A stretch of 64,000 nucleotides of DNA from Bacteroidaceae bacterium (lineage in GTDB: Bacteria > Bacteroidota > Bacteroidia > Bacteroidales > Bacteroidaceae), in the NCBI GenBank assembly GCA_017447625.1, contig JAFSNB010000034.1, positions 1 through 64,000 of the forward strand, in the 5' to 3' direction. Below, piece after piece: positions 48,685 to 58,900 of the stretch. Positions within the stretch are counted from its first letter, which is position 1. Each line of letters begins with the position of its first letter. The notes under the pieces were generated by a model, which worked only from the letters and a program-made list of their open reading frames with translations, was not told where the DNA came from and searched no databases. The translations under genes and the position numbers were made by a program.

Positions 48685-51600
48685 ATGAAGCAATTTAGGC
48701 TTATTGATAACCTGCTGGGCTGGACGGCGTTCCTCATTGCCGCCTTCGTTTATTGCAGCACGGTTGAGCCGACGGCCTCGTTCTGGGACTGTCCCGAGTT
48801 CATAACCACAGCATACAAGCTCGAAGTGGGTCACCCGCCCGGAGCACCGTTCTTCATGCTCACTGGTAATCTGTTCACGCAGCTGGTCGATGACCCGTCG
48901 CAGGTGGCTCTGATGGTGAATATCATGAGCGCTCTGTTTAGTGCGCTCTGCATCATGTTCCTCTTCTGGACCATCTCGCACTTGGCCCGCAAACTGCTTT
49001 GCACCAACGGGTGGGTGAGCACCTGGGGACAGCTCATCACCGTTGAGGCTGCCGCTATGACGGGCGCTCTGGCCTACACCTTCAGCGACACCTTCTGGTT
49101 CTCTGCCGTAGAGGGTGAGGTATATGCCTATTCGAGCCTCTTCACCGCCATCGTCTTCTGGCTGATGCTGAAATGGGAGGATAACGCCGACAAGCCTCAC
49201 GCCGACCGCTGGCTAATCCTCATCGCCTACCTGACAGGTCTGTCCATAGGCGTTCACCTGCTGAACCTGCTGTGTCTGCCCGCGCTCGTACTTATATGGT
49301 ATTACAAGCGCTACCCGCAGGCCAACGTGAAGGGCTCGCTCATAGCCCTCTGCGGTTCGTTCGTGCTCGTGGCAGCCGTGCTCTATGGCATCGTTCCGGG
49401 CATCGTAAAGGTGGGCGGCTGGTTCGAGCTGCTCTTCGTGAACGAACTCGGATGCCCCTTCAACACCGGCCTTATTATCTATATCATCTGCCTTGTGGCT
49501 GTGGTGCTTTGGGCCGTTTGGGAGACTATGGCCGAGCGCAACCGTCTGCGCATGAACGCCGCTTATCTGGCCAGTGTGGCCATGTTGGGCATCCCGTTCT
49601 ACAGCTACGGATGGGTGAGCGTGGTGCTTGGCGTTGCCGTCCTTGCCGTCCTCTGGATAGTTTTGGACATCAAGCGCAAGGGCCTCTATCTGGTCTCTTC
49701 GCGCCTGATGAACACCTCGCTCCTGTGTATGCTGATGATAATGATAGGCTACTCGTCCTATGCCCTCATCGTAATCCGCTCTACGTCCAACACTCCTATG
49801 GACCAGAACTCACCCGAGGACATCTTCACTCTGGGCCAGTACCTGAGCCGTGAGCAGTATGGCGACCGCCCCCTTCTCTACGGACAGGCTTATACGAGCC
49901 AGGTGAAGCTGAAAGCCGAGGGCGGCTACTGCGTGCCCGTGAGCAAGGAGGGAGCCGCCGTGTGGCAGCGTAAGGAGAAGGCTACGCCGGACGAGCCCGA
50001 CCGCTACGAGATACAGCGTCACGACATCTCCTACGTCTATGCTCAGAACATGCTCTTCCCGCGTATGTACAGCGACCGCCACGCCCAGGCCTACGAGGAC
50101 TGGATGGGCGGCGTGGAAGGCACGAATATACCGTTCGACCGCTGCGGAGAGCCTATCATGGTTAAGATGCCGTCGCAGTTGGAGAACATCCGCTTCTTCC
50201 TCTCCTATCAGGTGAACTTCATGTACTGGCGTTACTTCATGTGGAACTTCGCAGGCCGCCAGAACGACATACAAGGCAACGGCGAACTGGAGCACGGCAA
50301 CTGGCTCAGCGGCATCCCGTTCATCGACAACATGCGTCTGGGTGACCAGAGCAAACTGCCCAGTGACCTGCGCAACAACAAGGGCCGCAACGTCTTCTAC
50401 TGCCTGCCCCTCCTGCTCGGTCTGCTCGGCCTGTTCTGGCAGGTGTATAAGAAGCCGGCGCAGATTTCTGATGGTGGCAATGAAGCCGCCCTTGGCGTAA
50501 AGCAGTTCTGGGTGGTCTTCTTCCTCTTCTTCATGACGGGCCTCGCCATCGTGGTCTATCTGAACCAGACACCGATGCAGCCGCGTGAGCGCGACTACGC
50601 CTATGCCGGCTCGTTCTATGCCTTCGCCATCTGGATTGGCCTCGGAGCCGCTGCCATCAGCGACTTCATCAACCGGCACACAGGCAAGGAGATGCTCGGA
50701 GCCCTGATTAGCCTTATCGCCCTCTTGGTTCCCGTACAGATGGCCTCGCAGACGTGGGACGACCACGACCGCAGCGGCCGCTACACCTGCCGCGACTTCG
50801 GACGCAACTACCTGATGTCGCTCCAGGAGGAGGGCAACCCCATCATCTTCACCAACGGCGACAACGACACCTTCCCGCTCTGGTATGCCCAGGAGACCGA
50901 GTCCTTCCGCACCGACGCCCGCGTCTGCAACCTCTCTTACCTGCAGACCGACTGGTACATAGACCAGATGCGCCGACCCGCCTACGACTCGCCAAGCGTG
51001 CCTATCAAGTGGACACGTTATCAGTACGTGGCCGGTAAGCGAGAGGGCATCCGCGTCAATCCCGGCACTCTGGAGCAGGCCATCGAATACTACAAGGACG
51101 ACCCCGAGACCTGCCGCGAGCTGCTTGGCGACAACCCCTACGAGCTCAGCACTATCATCGACCGCTGGATACTCAACGAGAACCCCGATATGCAGATATT
51201 CCCCACCGATTCCATGGTGGTGACCATAGACAAGGAGGCTGTGCGCCGCTCCGGGATGATGATTGCAGGCGACTCCATCCCCGACGTTATGCATATCAGT
51301 CTCAAGGGCAAGCGCGCCGTATATAAGAACGAGATGATGATGTACGAGATGCTGGCCCGCTGCAACTGGGTGCGCCCGCTCTACGTCGCCATCACCGTAG
51401 GTCAGGACAACTACGGCAATCTGGGTGACAACTTCGTGCAGGAAGGTCTCGTCAACCGCATCACGCCCTTCAACACCAAGCAGAGCGGCAAGCGCATAGA
51501 CACGGACAAGATGTACGACAACCTGATGCACAAGTTCCGCTTCGGAGGCATCGATAACCCGGACATCTATCTCGATGAGACGGTGATGCGCATGTGTTAC

Positions 51601-52014
51601 ACCCACCGCCGTATGTTCTCCATGCTCGCCAGTCAGCTGCTGCGCGAAGGCAAGAAAGAGCGTGCCGCCGAGGTAGCCCTCAAAGCCCTCGAAGCCGTTC
51701 CCGCAACCACCGTTCCCCACAACTATCAGAGCGGTTCTATCGACTTGGCCAAAGTGCTGGTACAAGTCGGCAAAAAAGAAGCCGCCTCACAGATAGCCGC
51801 AGATGTGGCCAAGATTTCTTCCGAGTACTGCTCTTGGTACAGCTCGCTCTCTGCCCGTCACTTCAGCTCCGACGAGATGATGTACCAGCTCTACCAGCTC
51901 AACGACGCCGTTAAGATTCTGGAGGAATGTGGCGACACGAAGAACGTGGAGAAATACGACATGGCCCTGCAGCTCTTCGGCAAGATGCTCCAGGAGCGCT
52001 CCTACGATTATTGA
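48685..52014 (+). CDS. DUF2723 membrane protein, TMEM260-like (putative protein O-mannosyltransferase-type)
   Basis: The protein has 1109 residues. The N-terminal half has about a dozen membrane segments with the family's hallmark start: FIAAFVYCSTVEPT-like sequence, SFWDCPEFITTAYKLEVGHP and PGAPFFMLTGNLFTQLVDDP, then QTPMQPRERDYAYAGSFYAF. The C-terminal half is soluble (FTNGDNDTFPLWYAQETESF, TRYQYVAGKREGIRVNPGTL) and ends in helical repeats (REGKKERAAEVALKALEAVP). DUF2723 includes human TMEM260, an O-mannosyltransferase; a matching role in the O-glycosylation system of Bacteroidetes is inferred. The polysaccharide deacetylase gene follows after six bases, and manC for GDP-mannose is in the window. 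Confidence 0.88.
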   Translation: MKQFRLIDNLLGWTAFLIAAFVYCSTVEPTASFWDCPEFITTAYKLEVGHPPGAPFFMLTGNLFTQLVDDPSQVALMVNIMSALFSALCIMFLFWTISHLARKLLCTNGWVSTWGQLITVEAAAMTGALAYTFSDTFWFSAVEGEVYAYSSLFTAIVFWLMLKWEDNADKPHADRWLILIAYLTGLSIGVHLLNLLCLPALVLIWYYKRYPQANVKGSLIALCGSFVLVAAVLYGIVPGIVKVGGWFELLFVNELGCPFNTGLIIYIICLVAVVLWAVWETMAERNRLRMNAAYLASVAMLGIPFYSYGWVSVVLGVAVLAVLWIVLDIKRKGLYLVSSRLMNTSLLCMLMIMIGYSSYALIVIRSTSNTPMDQNSPEDIFTLGQYLSREQYGDRPLLYGQAYTSQVKLKAEGGYCVPVSKEGAAVWQRKEKATPDEPDRYEIQRHDISYVYAQNMLFPRMYSDRHAQAYEDWMGGVEGTNIPFDRCGEPIMVKMPSQLENIRFFLSYQVNFMYWRYFMWNFAGRQNDIQGNGELEHGNWLSGIPFIDNMRLGDQSKLPSDLRNNKGRNVFYCLPLLLGLLGLFWQVYKKPAQISDGGNEAALGVKQFWVVFFLFFMTGLAIVVYLNQTPMQPRERDYAYAGSFYAFAIWIGLGAAAISDFINRHTGKEMLGALISLIALLVPVQMASQTWDDHDRSGRYTCRDFGRNYLMSLQEEGNPIIFTNGDNDTFPLWYAQETESFRTDARVCNLSYLQTDWYIDQMRRPAYDSPSVPIKWTRYQYVAGKREGIRVNPGTLEQAIEYYKDDPETCRELLGDNPYELSTIIDRWILNENPDMQIFPTDSMVVTIDKEAVRRSGMMIAGDSIPDVMHISLKGKRAVYKNEMMMYEMLARCNWVRPLYVAITVGQDNYGNLGDNFVQEGLVNRITPFNTKQSGKRIDTDKMYDNLMHKFRFGGIDNPDIYLDETVMRMCYTHRRMFSMLASQLLREGKKERAAEVALKALEAVPATTVPHNYQSGSIDLAKVLVQVGKKEAASQIAADVAKISSEYCSWYSSLSARHFSSDEMMYQLYQLNDAVKILEECGDTKNVEKYDMALQLFGKMLQERSYDY

Positions 52015-52020
52015 CCTGAT

Positions 52021-52680
52021 ATGCTGATAGAGCAACCAGCAGCCTACCTGCGATGGCTATACCCCCACGCCCTGTGGAGGATGAATCCCGAGGAAAGGGC
52101 CGTCTATCTCACTTTTGACGACGGCCCAATCCCCGAGGCTACGCCATTCATTCTGGACACGCTGGCTCGTTACGGCATCAAGGCCACCTTCTTCATGGTG
52201 GGGGACAACGTGCGCAAATACCCCGAGCTCTTCCGCCGCGTCGTGGCCGAGGGGCATCGCGTCGGTAACCACACCTTCAACCACATCGGCGGACTGCGAT
52301 GGCTCTCGAAGAACTATCTCGCCAACACCATGAAGACGCTGGAGATAATGGAAGAGGCCTACGGCGACGCCGACCGCGCCCCGCTGGAAGCGAGTATCCT
52401 GCCGCCCCTCTTCCGTCCGCCCCACGGCTGGATGCGAGGGCTTCAGTACCTCGCCCTCCGTCGTCAGGGCTACACCATCGTGATGTGGGATCTCGTCACC
52501 CGAGACTACAGCCGAAACCTCACTGCCGACGAGGTCTTTGCCAACGTGCGGCAATATGCCCGCCCCGGCTCAATCATCACCTTCCACGACTCACTCCGCA
52601 GTATAGATAAACTGAAGAAAGTCCTCGCCCCAAGCCTCGAATGGCTGCAAGGCGAGGGCTATGCGTTCAAAACAATCTAA
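52021..52680 (+). CDS. Polysaccharide deacetylase (NodB family)
   Basis: The protein has 219 residues without a signal peptide. NodB motifs are AVYLTFDDGPIPEATPFIL (catalytic Asp33, metal Asp34), GHRVGNHTFNH (metal His84 and His88), LFRPPHGWMRGLQYLALRRQ (motif 3), MWDLVTRDYSRNLTADEVF and IITFHDSLRSIDKLKKVL (catalytic His). It should remove acetyl groups from N-acetylated sugars of a surface or lipid-linked glycan. It is six bases from the DUF2723 gene and six from the next glycosidase gene, so the group 48685-58956 may be one operon. Confidence 0.9.
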   Translation: MLIEQPAAYLRWLYPHALWRMNPEERAVYLTFDDGPIPEATPFILDTLARYGIKATFFMVGDNVRKYPELFRRVVAEGHRVGNHTFNHIGGLRWLSKNYLANTMKTLEIMEEAYGDADRAPLEASILPPLFRPPHGWMRGLQYLALRRQGYTIVMWDLVTRDYSRNLTADEVFANVRQYARPGSIITFHDSLRSIDKLKKVLAPSLEWLQGEGYAFKTI

Positions 52681-52686
52681 GCAAAA

Positions 52687-55600
52687 ATGAAAAGACTAAT
52701 TACCTTAGCAGCGGTGGCCGTCTTAGCCCTGAGCGCCAGCGCACAAGTCACGGACAGGAAGCGACCTGCTGAATGGACTCAACTGATCAAGGGTGCCCGT
52801 TTCATGGACCGTTTCCTGCCGATGGAAGGAAAAGACCTGCGTAGCGATGTGTGGGGTGCCGACTCCGTGCGCCCGCGCCTCTTGGATAACGGCATCGAGG
52901 ACGCCTCCTGGAGCTACTGGGGCGGTAACATCGTGCTTGGCGACGACGGCCTGTGGCACCATTTCGTGGCTGCCTGGCCCGAAGCCTCTCCCAAAGGACA
53001 CATGTACTGGCCCAACTCTTGGGTAATTCACGCTGTAGGCCCCACAATGCACGGCCCGTTCAGACCCAAGGAAGTCATCGGACGCGGACATAACCCCGAG
53101 ATTTACCGCACCGACAACGGCACATACGTCCTCTACGTCATCGACGGACGTTATACAGCCCCCTCAATCAACGGCCCTTGGACCTACGGCCAGTTCGACT
53201 TCGACCCGCAGGGAAAGCCTATCATCGAAGGACTCTCCAACCTCTCCTTCGCCCGTCGTCCTGACGGCTCGTGGCTTATGGTATGCCGAGGTGGCGGCAT
53301 CTGGGCCAGCAGCGACGGTCTCAGCACCTGGCGCCAGCTCTCCGACGGCACCGTATATCCTAAGGTAGATGGCCGCTTTGAGGATCCCGTGCTCTGGCGC
53401 GACTCTGTGCAATATCACCTCATCGTAAACGACTGGCTCGGCCGCATCGCCTATTATCTCCGCTCGCCGGACGGCCTCCATTGGACCGTGGACGACGGCG
53501 AGGCTTATATGCCGGGCATAGCTCGCCACAAGGACGGCTCTATGGAGCATTGGTTCAAATATGAGAGGATGCGCATAGTGCAGGACGCTCAGGGGCGCGC
53601 CGTGCAGGCCAACTTCGCTGTCATCGACACCATCAAGTGGGAGGATAAGCCCTACGACCGCCACAGCTCAAAGAACATCTGCATACCCCTCGACCCGGGA
53701 CTCCTGATGAATATGCCTGCCACCTCGAAGCTGAAGGACAAGAAGATTGACCTCCGCATTATCGCAGAGGAGGGCTTCGAACCGCAGCGCGACCTTGACC
53801 TCAAGACCCTCCGCTTCGGTAACCCGCACGAGGTCGATTACGGTCGTGGAGCAGCACCCGTAGCCACAAAACAGGAGGGTCGCGACGTCATCCTCTCCTT
53901 CAATATGAAAGCCACCGGTCTCACAGACGCTGACTTCGCCGCAAAGGTCATCGTCACCCGCAAGGACGGACGCGCCACCTTCGGTTTCGTCCGCCTGCCC
54001 TGGTTCGTTGAGGAGAAGCCCGAGATGTACAGCGTCGCCTCCCCCAACGGCAAGATAACCCTTGACGTCACCGACAACAACTGCATCATCAGATACCAGA
54101 AGAAGAAGGTGCTGGAAGTGAAGCTCCCCATCGCCGTGAAAGCTCTCAAAGGCGCTAAACCCAAGCGTGTGAAAGCCGACTACAAGATGCTGGCCGGCAA
54201 AAAGTCCCGCTGCACCAACGAGGCCACCGAATACACCGTCGGCCCCCTCATCCTCCGCCTCTATAACGACGGCCTCGCCTACCGCTTTGACCCCGAGGCG
54301 GCTTCTGCCACCCCCTCCTCCGCGGCTTCCGCCTCTTCTGCGGTTTCTTCCTCCTCCTCCTCCTCCGCGGCTTCCTCCTCCGCGGCTTCCTCCTCCGCGG
54401 CTTCCTCCTCTTCGATGAGTGTGGCCGGCGGTTCTCCCGCCGGCACATCCGCCTACCTTATCCCCGAGGGCTGCAAGCGCTGGGCTATGAATTGGTCTGA
54501 CGGCTATGAAGGCTTCTTTCCTTTGACTACCTCCGTGAACTCATCCAGAGGTGAGCGCAACAAGCGCTGGGCTTACCCCTACCTCATTGAGCCCACCGAT
54601 GGCGTCTTCGCCCTCATCACAGAGGCCAATATCGAGCATGGTCAGAGCGCCTCAAGCCTGCATAACGACGGCGAGACCTTCCGCGTTGTCCCCGACGAGA
54701 CAATCCCCGGCAAAGCCATAGCCCGCACCCCTTGGCGAGTCGTCATCGTCGGCGAGCTGGCAGATATCGTTGAGTCCACACTTGTCACTGATGTCAGCGA
54801 CCCCTGCCGCATCAAAGAGGTGAGCTGGATAAAGCCCGGCGTCGTTTCTTGGGTTTATTGGGCATACAATCACGGTTCCAACGACTATAACATCATCAAG
54901 AAATACACCGACATGGCCGCTACCCTCCACCTCCCCTATGTCCTCATAGATGCCGAGTGGGACGAGATGAAGGACGGCAAGACCATCGAGGACGCCGTGG
55001 CATACGCCAAGTCACAAGGCGTGAAGCCCCTGATTTGGTACAACTCCTGCACCGGCTGGATCAACGGTGCCCCCGGCCCCAAGTTCCGTCTCAACAAACC
55101 AGAAGACCGCGAGCGAGAGTTCGCCTGGTGCGAGAAGATTGGCGTGGCCGGTGTGAAGATAGACTTCTTCGGAGGCGACAACCAGCTGAACATGGACTAT
55201 TGCATCGACCTCCTCGAGGCCGCAGCCCGTCACCATCTCCTCGTGAACTTCCACGGAGCCACAATTCCCCGCGGCTGGCAGCGTACCTACCCCCACCTGC
55301 TCTCCACCGAGGGCGTCTATGGAGCCGAGTGGTATAATAATGTAGGCACCTTCACCGACCGAGCCGCCTGCCACAACGCCACCCTCCCCTTCACCCGCAA
55401 TGTCGTAGGCCCGATGGACTATACCCCCTGCGCCTTCTCCGACTCGCAGCACCCGCACATCACCACCCACGCTCACGAGCTGGCTCTGACTGTCCTCTTC
55501 GAGAGCGGACTGCAGCATCTGGCTGACCGCCCCGAGAGCTTCCTCGCACAGCCCTCTGCCGTGCAGGATTTCCTCTCCAACCTGCCGGCCGCGTGGGACG

Positions 55601-55872
55601 AGACCCATCTCATCAGTGGTTATCCCGGCGAGAGCGCCGTCATAGCCCGTCGCAGTGGAAAGACTTGGTATGTGGGCGGCATCAACGGCACAGACCAGCC
55701 GAAGACCCTCAATATCGAGGCTCTGAAGAAATACATCTCCGGCAAGGTCAACATCACAGCCTTCAAGGACGCAGACCAAGACCGCGCCTGGACCATAGAT
55801 TCCCCCACCGCTCTTCCCACCTCCGTCTCCTGCCGTGCCCGTGGCGGCTTCGTCCTCGTGATAAAGAAGTAA
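52687..55872 (+). CDS. Two-enzyme fusion: GH43-like beta-propeller and GH97, with Ser/Ala tract and repeat insertion
   Basis: The protein has 1061 residues with signal peptide MKRLITLAAVAVLALSASAQ. Residues about 25-330 form a GH43-like propeller (SYWGGNIVLGDDGLWHHFVA, GHNPEIYRTDNGTYVLYVID, RFEDPVLWRDSVQYHLIVND). A beta-sandwich linker follows (about 340-440). From about 450 it is GH97 (VASPNGKITLDVTDNNCIIR, KEVSWIKPGVVSWVYWAYNH, YVLIDAEWDEMKDGKTIEDA). KIDFF with Asp826 in the nucleophile position suggests the retaining alpha-galactosidase-type branch. Inside the GH97 N-terminal domain, between RFDPEA and AYLIPEG, lie about 40 Ser/Ala residues (539-577) and SVAGGSPAGT from a family-C palindrome. 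GH43-GH97 fusions are uncommon in my memory. It may act on arabinose- or galactose-containing plant glycans. Confidence 0.85.
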   Translation: MKRLITLAAVAVLALSASAQVTDRKRPAEWTQLIKGARFMDRFLPMEGKDLRSDVWGADSVRPRLLDNGIEDASWSYWGGNIVLGDDGLWHHFVAAWPEASPKGHMYWPNSWVIHAVGPTMHGPFRPKEVIGRGHNPEIYRTDNGTYVLYVIDGRYTAPSINGPWTYGQFDFDPQGKPIIEGLSNLSFARRPDGSWLMVCRGGGIWASSDGLSTWRQLSDGTVYPKVDGRFEDPVLWRDSVQYHLIVNDWLGRIAYYLRSPDGLHWTVDDGEAYMPGIARHKDGSMEHWFKYERMRIVQDAQGRAVQANFAVIDTIKWEDKPYDRHSSKNICIPLDPGLLMNMPATSKLKDKKIDLRIIAEEGFEPQRDLDLKTLRFGNPHEVDYGRGAAPVATKQEGRDVILSFNMKATGLTDADFAAKVIVTRKDGRATFGFVRLPWFVEEKPEMYSVASPNGKITLDVTDNNCIIRYQKKKVLEVKLPIAVKALKGAKPKRVKADYKMLAGKKSRCTNEATEYTVGPLILRLYNDGLAYRFDPEAASATPSSAASASSAVSSSSSSSAASSSAASSSAASSSSMSVAGGSPAGTSAYLIPEGCKRWAMNWSDGYEGFFPLTTSVNSSRGERNKRWAYPYLIEPTDGVFALITEANIEHGQSASSLHNDGETFRVVPDETIPGKAIARTPWRVVIVGELADIVESTLVTDVSDPCRIKEVSWIKPGVVSWVYWAYNHGSNDYNIIKKYTDMAATLHLPYVLIDAEWDEMKDGKTIEDAVAYAKSQGVKPLIWYNSCTGWINGAPGPKFRLNKPEDREREFAWCEKIGVAGVKIDFFGGDNQLNMDYCIDLLEAAARHHLLVNFHGATIPRGWQRTYPHLLSTEGVYGAEWYNNVGTFTDRAACHNATLPFTRNVVGPMDYTPCAFSDSQHPHITTHAHELALTVLFESGLQHLADRPESFLAQPSAVQDFLSNLPAAWDETHLISGYPGESAVIARRSGKTWYVGGINGTDQPKTLNIEALKKYISGKVNITAFKDADQDRAWTIDSPTALPTSVSCRARGGFVLVIKK
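54301..54416. repeat. Ser/Ala tract with 18-base DNA repeat inside the GH97 domain
   Basis: TCCTCCTCCGCGGCTTCC is repeated in 18-base steps and encodes SSSAAS blocks between two conserved strands of the GH97 N-terminal domain. Confidence 0.8.
54417..54449. repeat. Family-C palindrome copy 1
   Basis: CCGGCGG-TTCT-CCCGCCGG encodes VAGGSPAG in frame in the GH97 protein. Confidence 0.8.
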
Positions 55873-55905
55873 CAAGTAATTGCGAACCCATACATAAAGC
55901 CGACA

Positions 55906-58900
55906 ATGAAAACAAACATCTTCAAGGCCACCATTTCTGCCCGCTTCTTGAGAGCCACAAACCTGGCTTGTATATTTAAAGCCACAGTGCCCGCGCTGTT
56001 AGGCGCGGGTCTCTTCCTGCTCTCCCAGCCCGCTTCCGCGCAGCAGCCCAAGAAGCCCACACCTGCTGAGCTGACTGCAGCAGCCCATTACCGCAACCCC
56101 ATCGTGCAGACCTGTTACAGCACCGACCCCGCCCCCCTCAACGTGGGCGACTCCGTCCTTTATGTCTTCACCGGACATGATGAGGACAAGGCTGACTTCT
56201 TCTGGATGCAAGAGTGGCGAGTCTATAGCACACGCGATATGGTGAACTGGACCGACCACGGCTCACCCCTCGCCCTCGAGAGCTTCTCTTGGGCCGACGA
56301 CCGCGCCTGGGCCGCTCAGGTCATAGAGCGCAACGGCAAGTTCTTCTGGTATATATGCGCCCACTCCAAACTGTCTGGAGGAATGGCAATCGGCGTCGCC
56401 GTTGCCGACCGTCCCGAAGGCCCCTATCGTGATGCTCTCGGTCACCCGCTCTTTGACAACGGCTCGTGGGACCATATCGACCCCACCGTCTGGATTGACG
56501 ATAAGGGGCAGGCCTGGCTTGCCTGGGGCAATCCGCGCCTCCATGTCCTCCAGCTTCAGGACGATATGATTCACCCGAAGGGCGAAGTGCAGTTCATCGA
56601 GATGACAGAAGAGGGCTTCGGTTCTCCACAGATGAACAAGCGCGAGCAGGGCAAGCAATACAAGGACAGCTATGTCGAAGGCCCCTGGCTTTTGCAAGTA
56701 CCGAAGAGAGAGTCCGCCGCCGCTTCCGCCAAAACCGCTTCCGCCGCTGCGAAGAGTGTGTCCGGCGGTTTGCCCGCCGGCACGTGGCTCCTCCTTTATG
56801 CCGCAGGCGGCGTGCCTGAGCATATCAGCTACAGCTCTGCCCCCTCACCCCTCGGCCCTTGGCATTACGAGGGTGAGATTATGCCCCTTGGTGGCACAGA
56901 CTCCTTCACCAACCACTGCGGTGTGGCCGACTTCAAGGGCCACAGCTATTTCTTCTATCACACCGGACATCTGCCCGGCGGTGGCGGCTTTGGCCGTAGC
57001 ACAGCCGTAGAGGAGTTCAGATACAAGGAAGACGGCCGTTTCCCGATTATCAAACCCACCCGCAAGGGCGTGGACCCCATCTCCACCTTCAACCCCTTCC
57101 GTCGCGTTCCTGCCGCCACTATGGCCTACAGCTACGGCCTCAAAACCGAGCAATACCGCCCCTCCAGACCCGGTGCGTCCGACGGTTCTCCCGCCGGAAA
57201 CCGCAACACCCCTCCCACCGTCTATGTCTCCGACATCCACGACAGCGACTGGCTGCGTCTTGATAATGTAGATTTCGGTGCCTTCGGTGCCCGTCAGTTC
57301 ACCGTCAGCGCCGCTTCCGGCCTTCGCGGGGGCCGCATCGAGCTCCGTGTTGACAGCCTAAAGGGCCGCTCGCTCGGTTCTATAGATATCGAAGGCACGA
57401 ACGGATGGGAGCGTTTCCAGACCTTCACCATCTCCCTGCCCCGCATCACCACGGGTGTTCATGATCTTTATCTAGTCTTCCACGGCCGCAAGGGACCGAA
57501 GCTCTTCAACCTCGAATGGTGGGAAATGGGCAACGATGCAGACGTGAATATGCCTATCCTGCAGACCCATTACACCGCCGACCCCGCTCCGCTGGTTGTG
57601 GGCGATACCGTATATCTTTATCTCAGTCACGACTCTCATCCTGATGAGATTCTTGACCCGCGCGACCGTTATAACAACAGCTTCCTTATGTACGACTGGC
57701 TCCTCTTCACCTCCACCGACATGGTCAACTGGACAGACCACGGGGCAGTAGCTTCTCTGCGCGACTTCAGCTGGCGCTCGCGCGACAACGGAGCCTGGGC
57801 CATCCAGACCGTGAAGCGCAATGGTAAGTATTATCTCTATGCGCCTCTTCACGGCCACGGCATCGGTGTCCTCGTGGCTGACTCACCCTACGGCCCCTTC
57901 CGCGACCCCATCGGCAAACCGCTCGTTTGGCAGAAGGAGCATTGGGACGACATCGACCCCACCGTCTTCATCGATAATGACGGCCAGGCGTGGATGTACT
58001 GGGGCAACCCGAACACCTATTATGTTCGTCTCGGCAAAGACATGATAAGCACCGAGGGCGACATCGTGAAGTTGGACTACCATATCGAGCACTATCAGGA
58101 AGGTCCGTGGCTCTATGAGCGCAACGGCCACTGGTATCTGGCTTACGCCTCCACCTGCTGCCCAGAAGGTCTCGGATATGCTATGGCAGACTCGCCCACA
58201 GGCCCCTGGGAGAGCAAGGGCTATGTAATGGCTCCCACGCCGCGCGACCGCGGTAACCACCCCGGCATTATAGATTTCAAGGGTAAGAGTTATGTCTTTG
58301 GTCAGAACTACGACCTCCTGCACCACGAGACCCGCGAGCATTTCGAGCGCCGCAGCGTCAGTCTGGCAGAAATGCACTACCGTGCAGACGGCACCATCGA
58401 AGAAGTCCCCTACTGGCTCGACCTGCGTCTGCCGGAGCCTGTCGGCACCTTGAATCCCTACCGCCGCGTTGAGGCCGAGACTATGGCTTGGGGCTATGGC
58501 CTCCGCACTGATAAGTTCGGCATTGCCGGCACTCATGAGTTAGTACGCCGCGCTGGAAATAAGCCCGTGTCCATCACAGAGCAGTTCCCCGAGAGCACAG
58601 GCAAGAAGAACCTCTATGTCTATGATCTCGACGAAGGCGAATACATCCGTCTCCGCTCCGTGGATTTCAGCAAGAAAACCGCCCGCACCTTCAGCATTAC
58701 GGCCGCCGCTGCCAGTGTGTCCGGAGGTTCCGCCTCCGGAGTCCCAGCCGGCGCTACCATAAGCATCCATCTCGATGCTCCTGGCGGCCCGCTCCTCGGC
58801 ACCGTTGAGATCACCTCCACTGGAAGCGTGGATACCTATAAGGAATTCACCACTAAGCTCACGCCGAAACTGGCCACAGGTGTCCGTGACCTTTACTTCT

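Noticed and set aside
49810..51765. 651-codon open frame on the minus strand
   Set aside because: It is fully antisense to the DUF2723 gene; the peptide is His/Val/Leu-rich in the way expected of the complement of GC-rich coding DNA and shows no domain.
55012..55875. 287-codon minus-strand frame opposite the GH97 gene
   Set aside because: It is low in complexity (Gly/Val-rich), antisense to conserved catalytic motifs and has no promoter.
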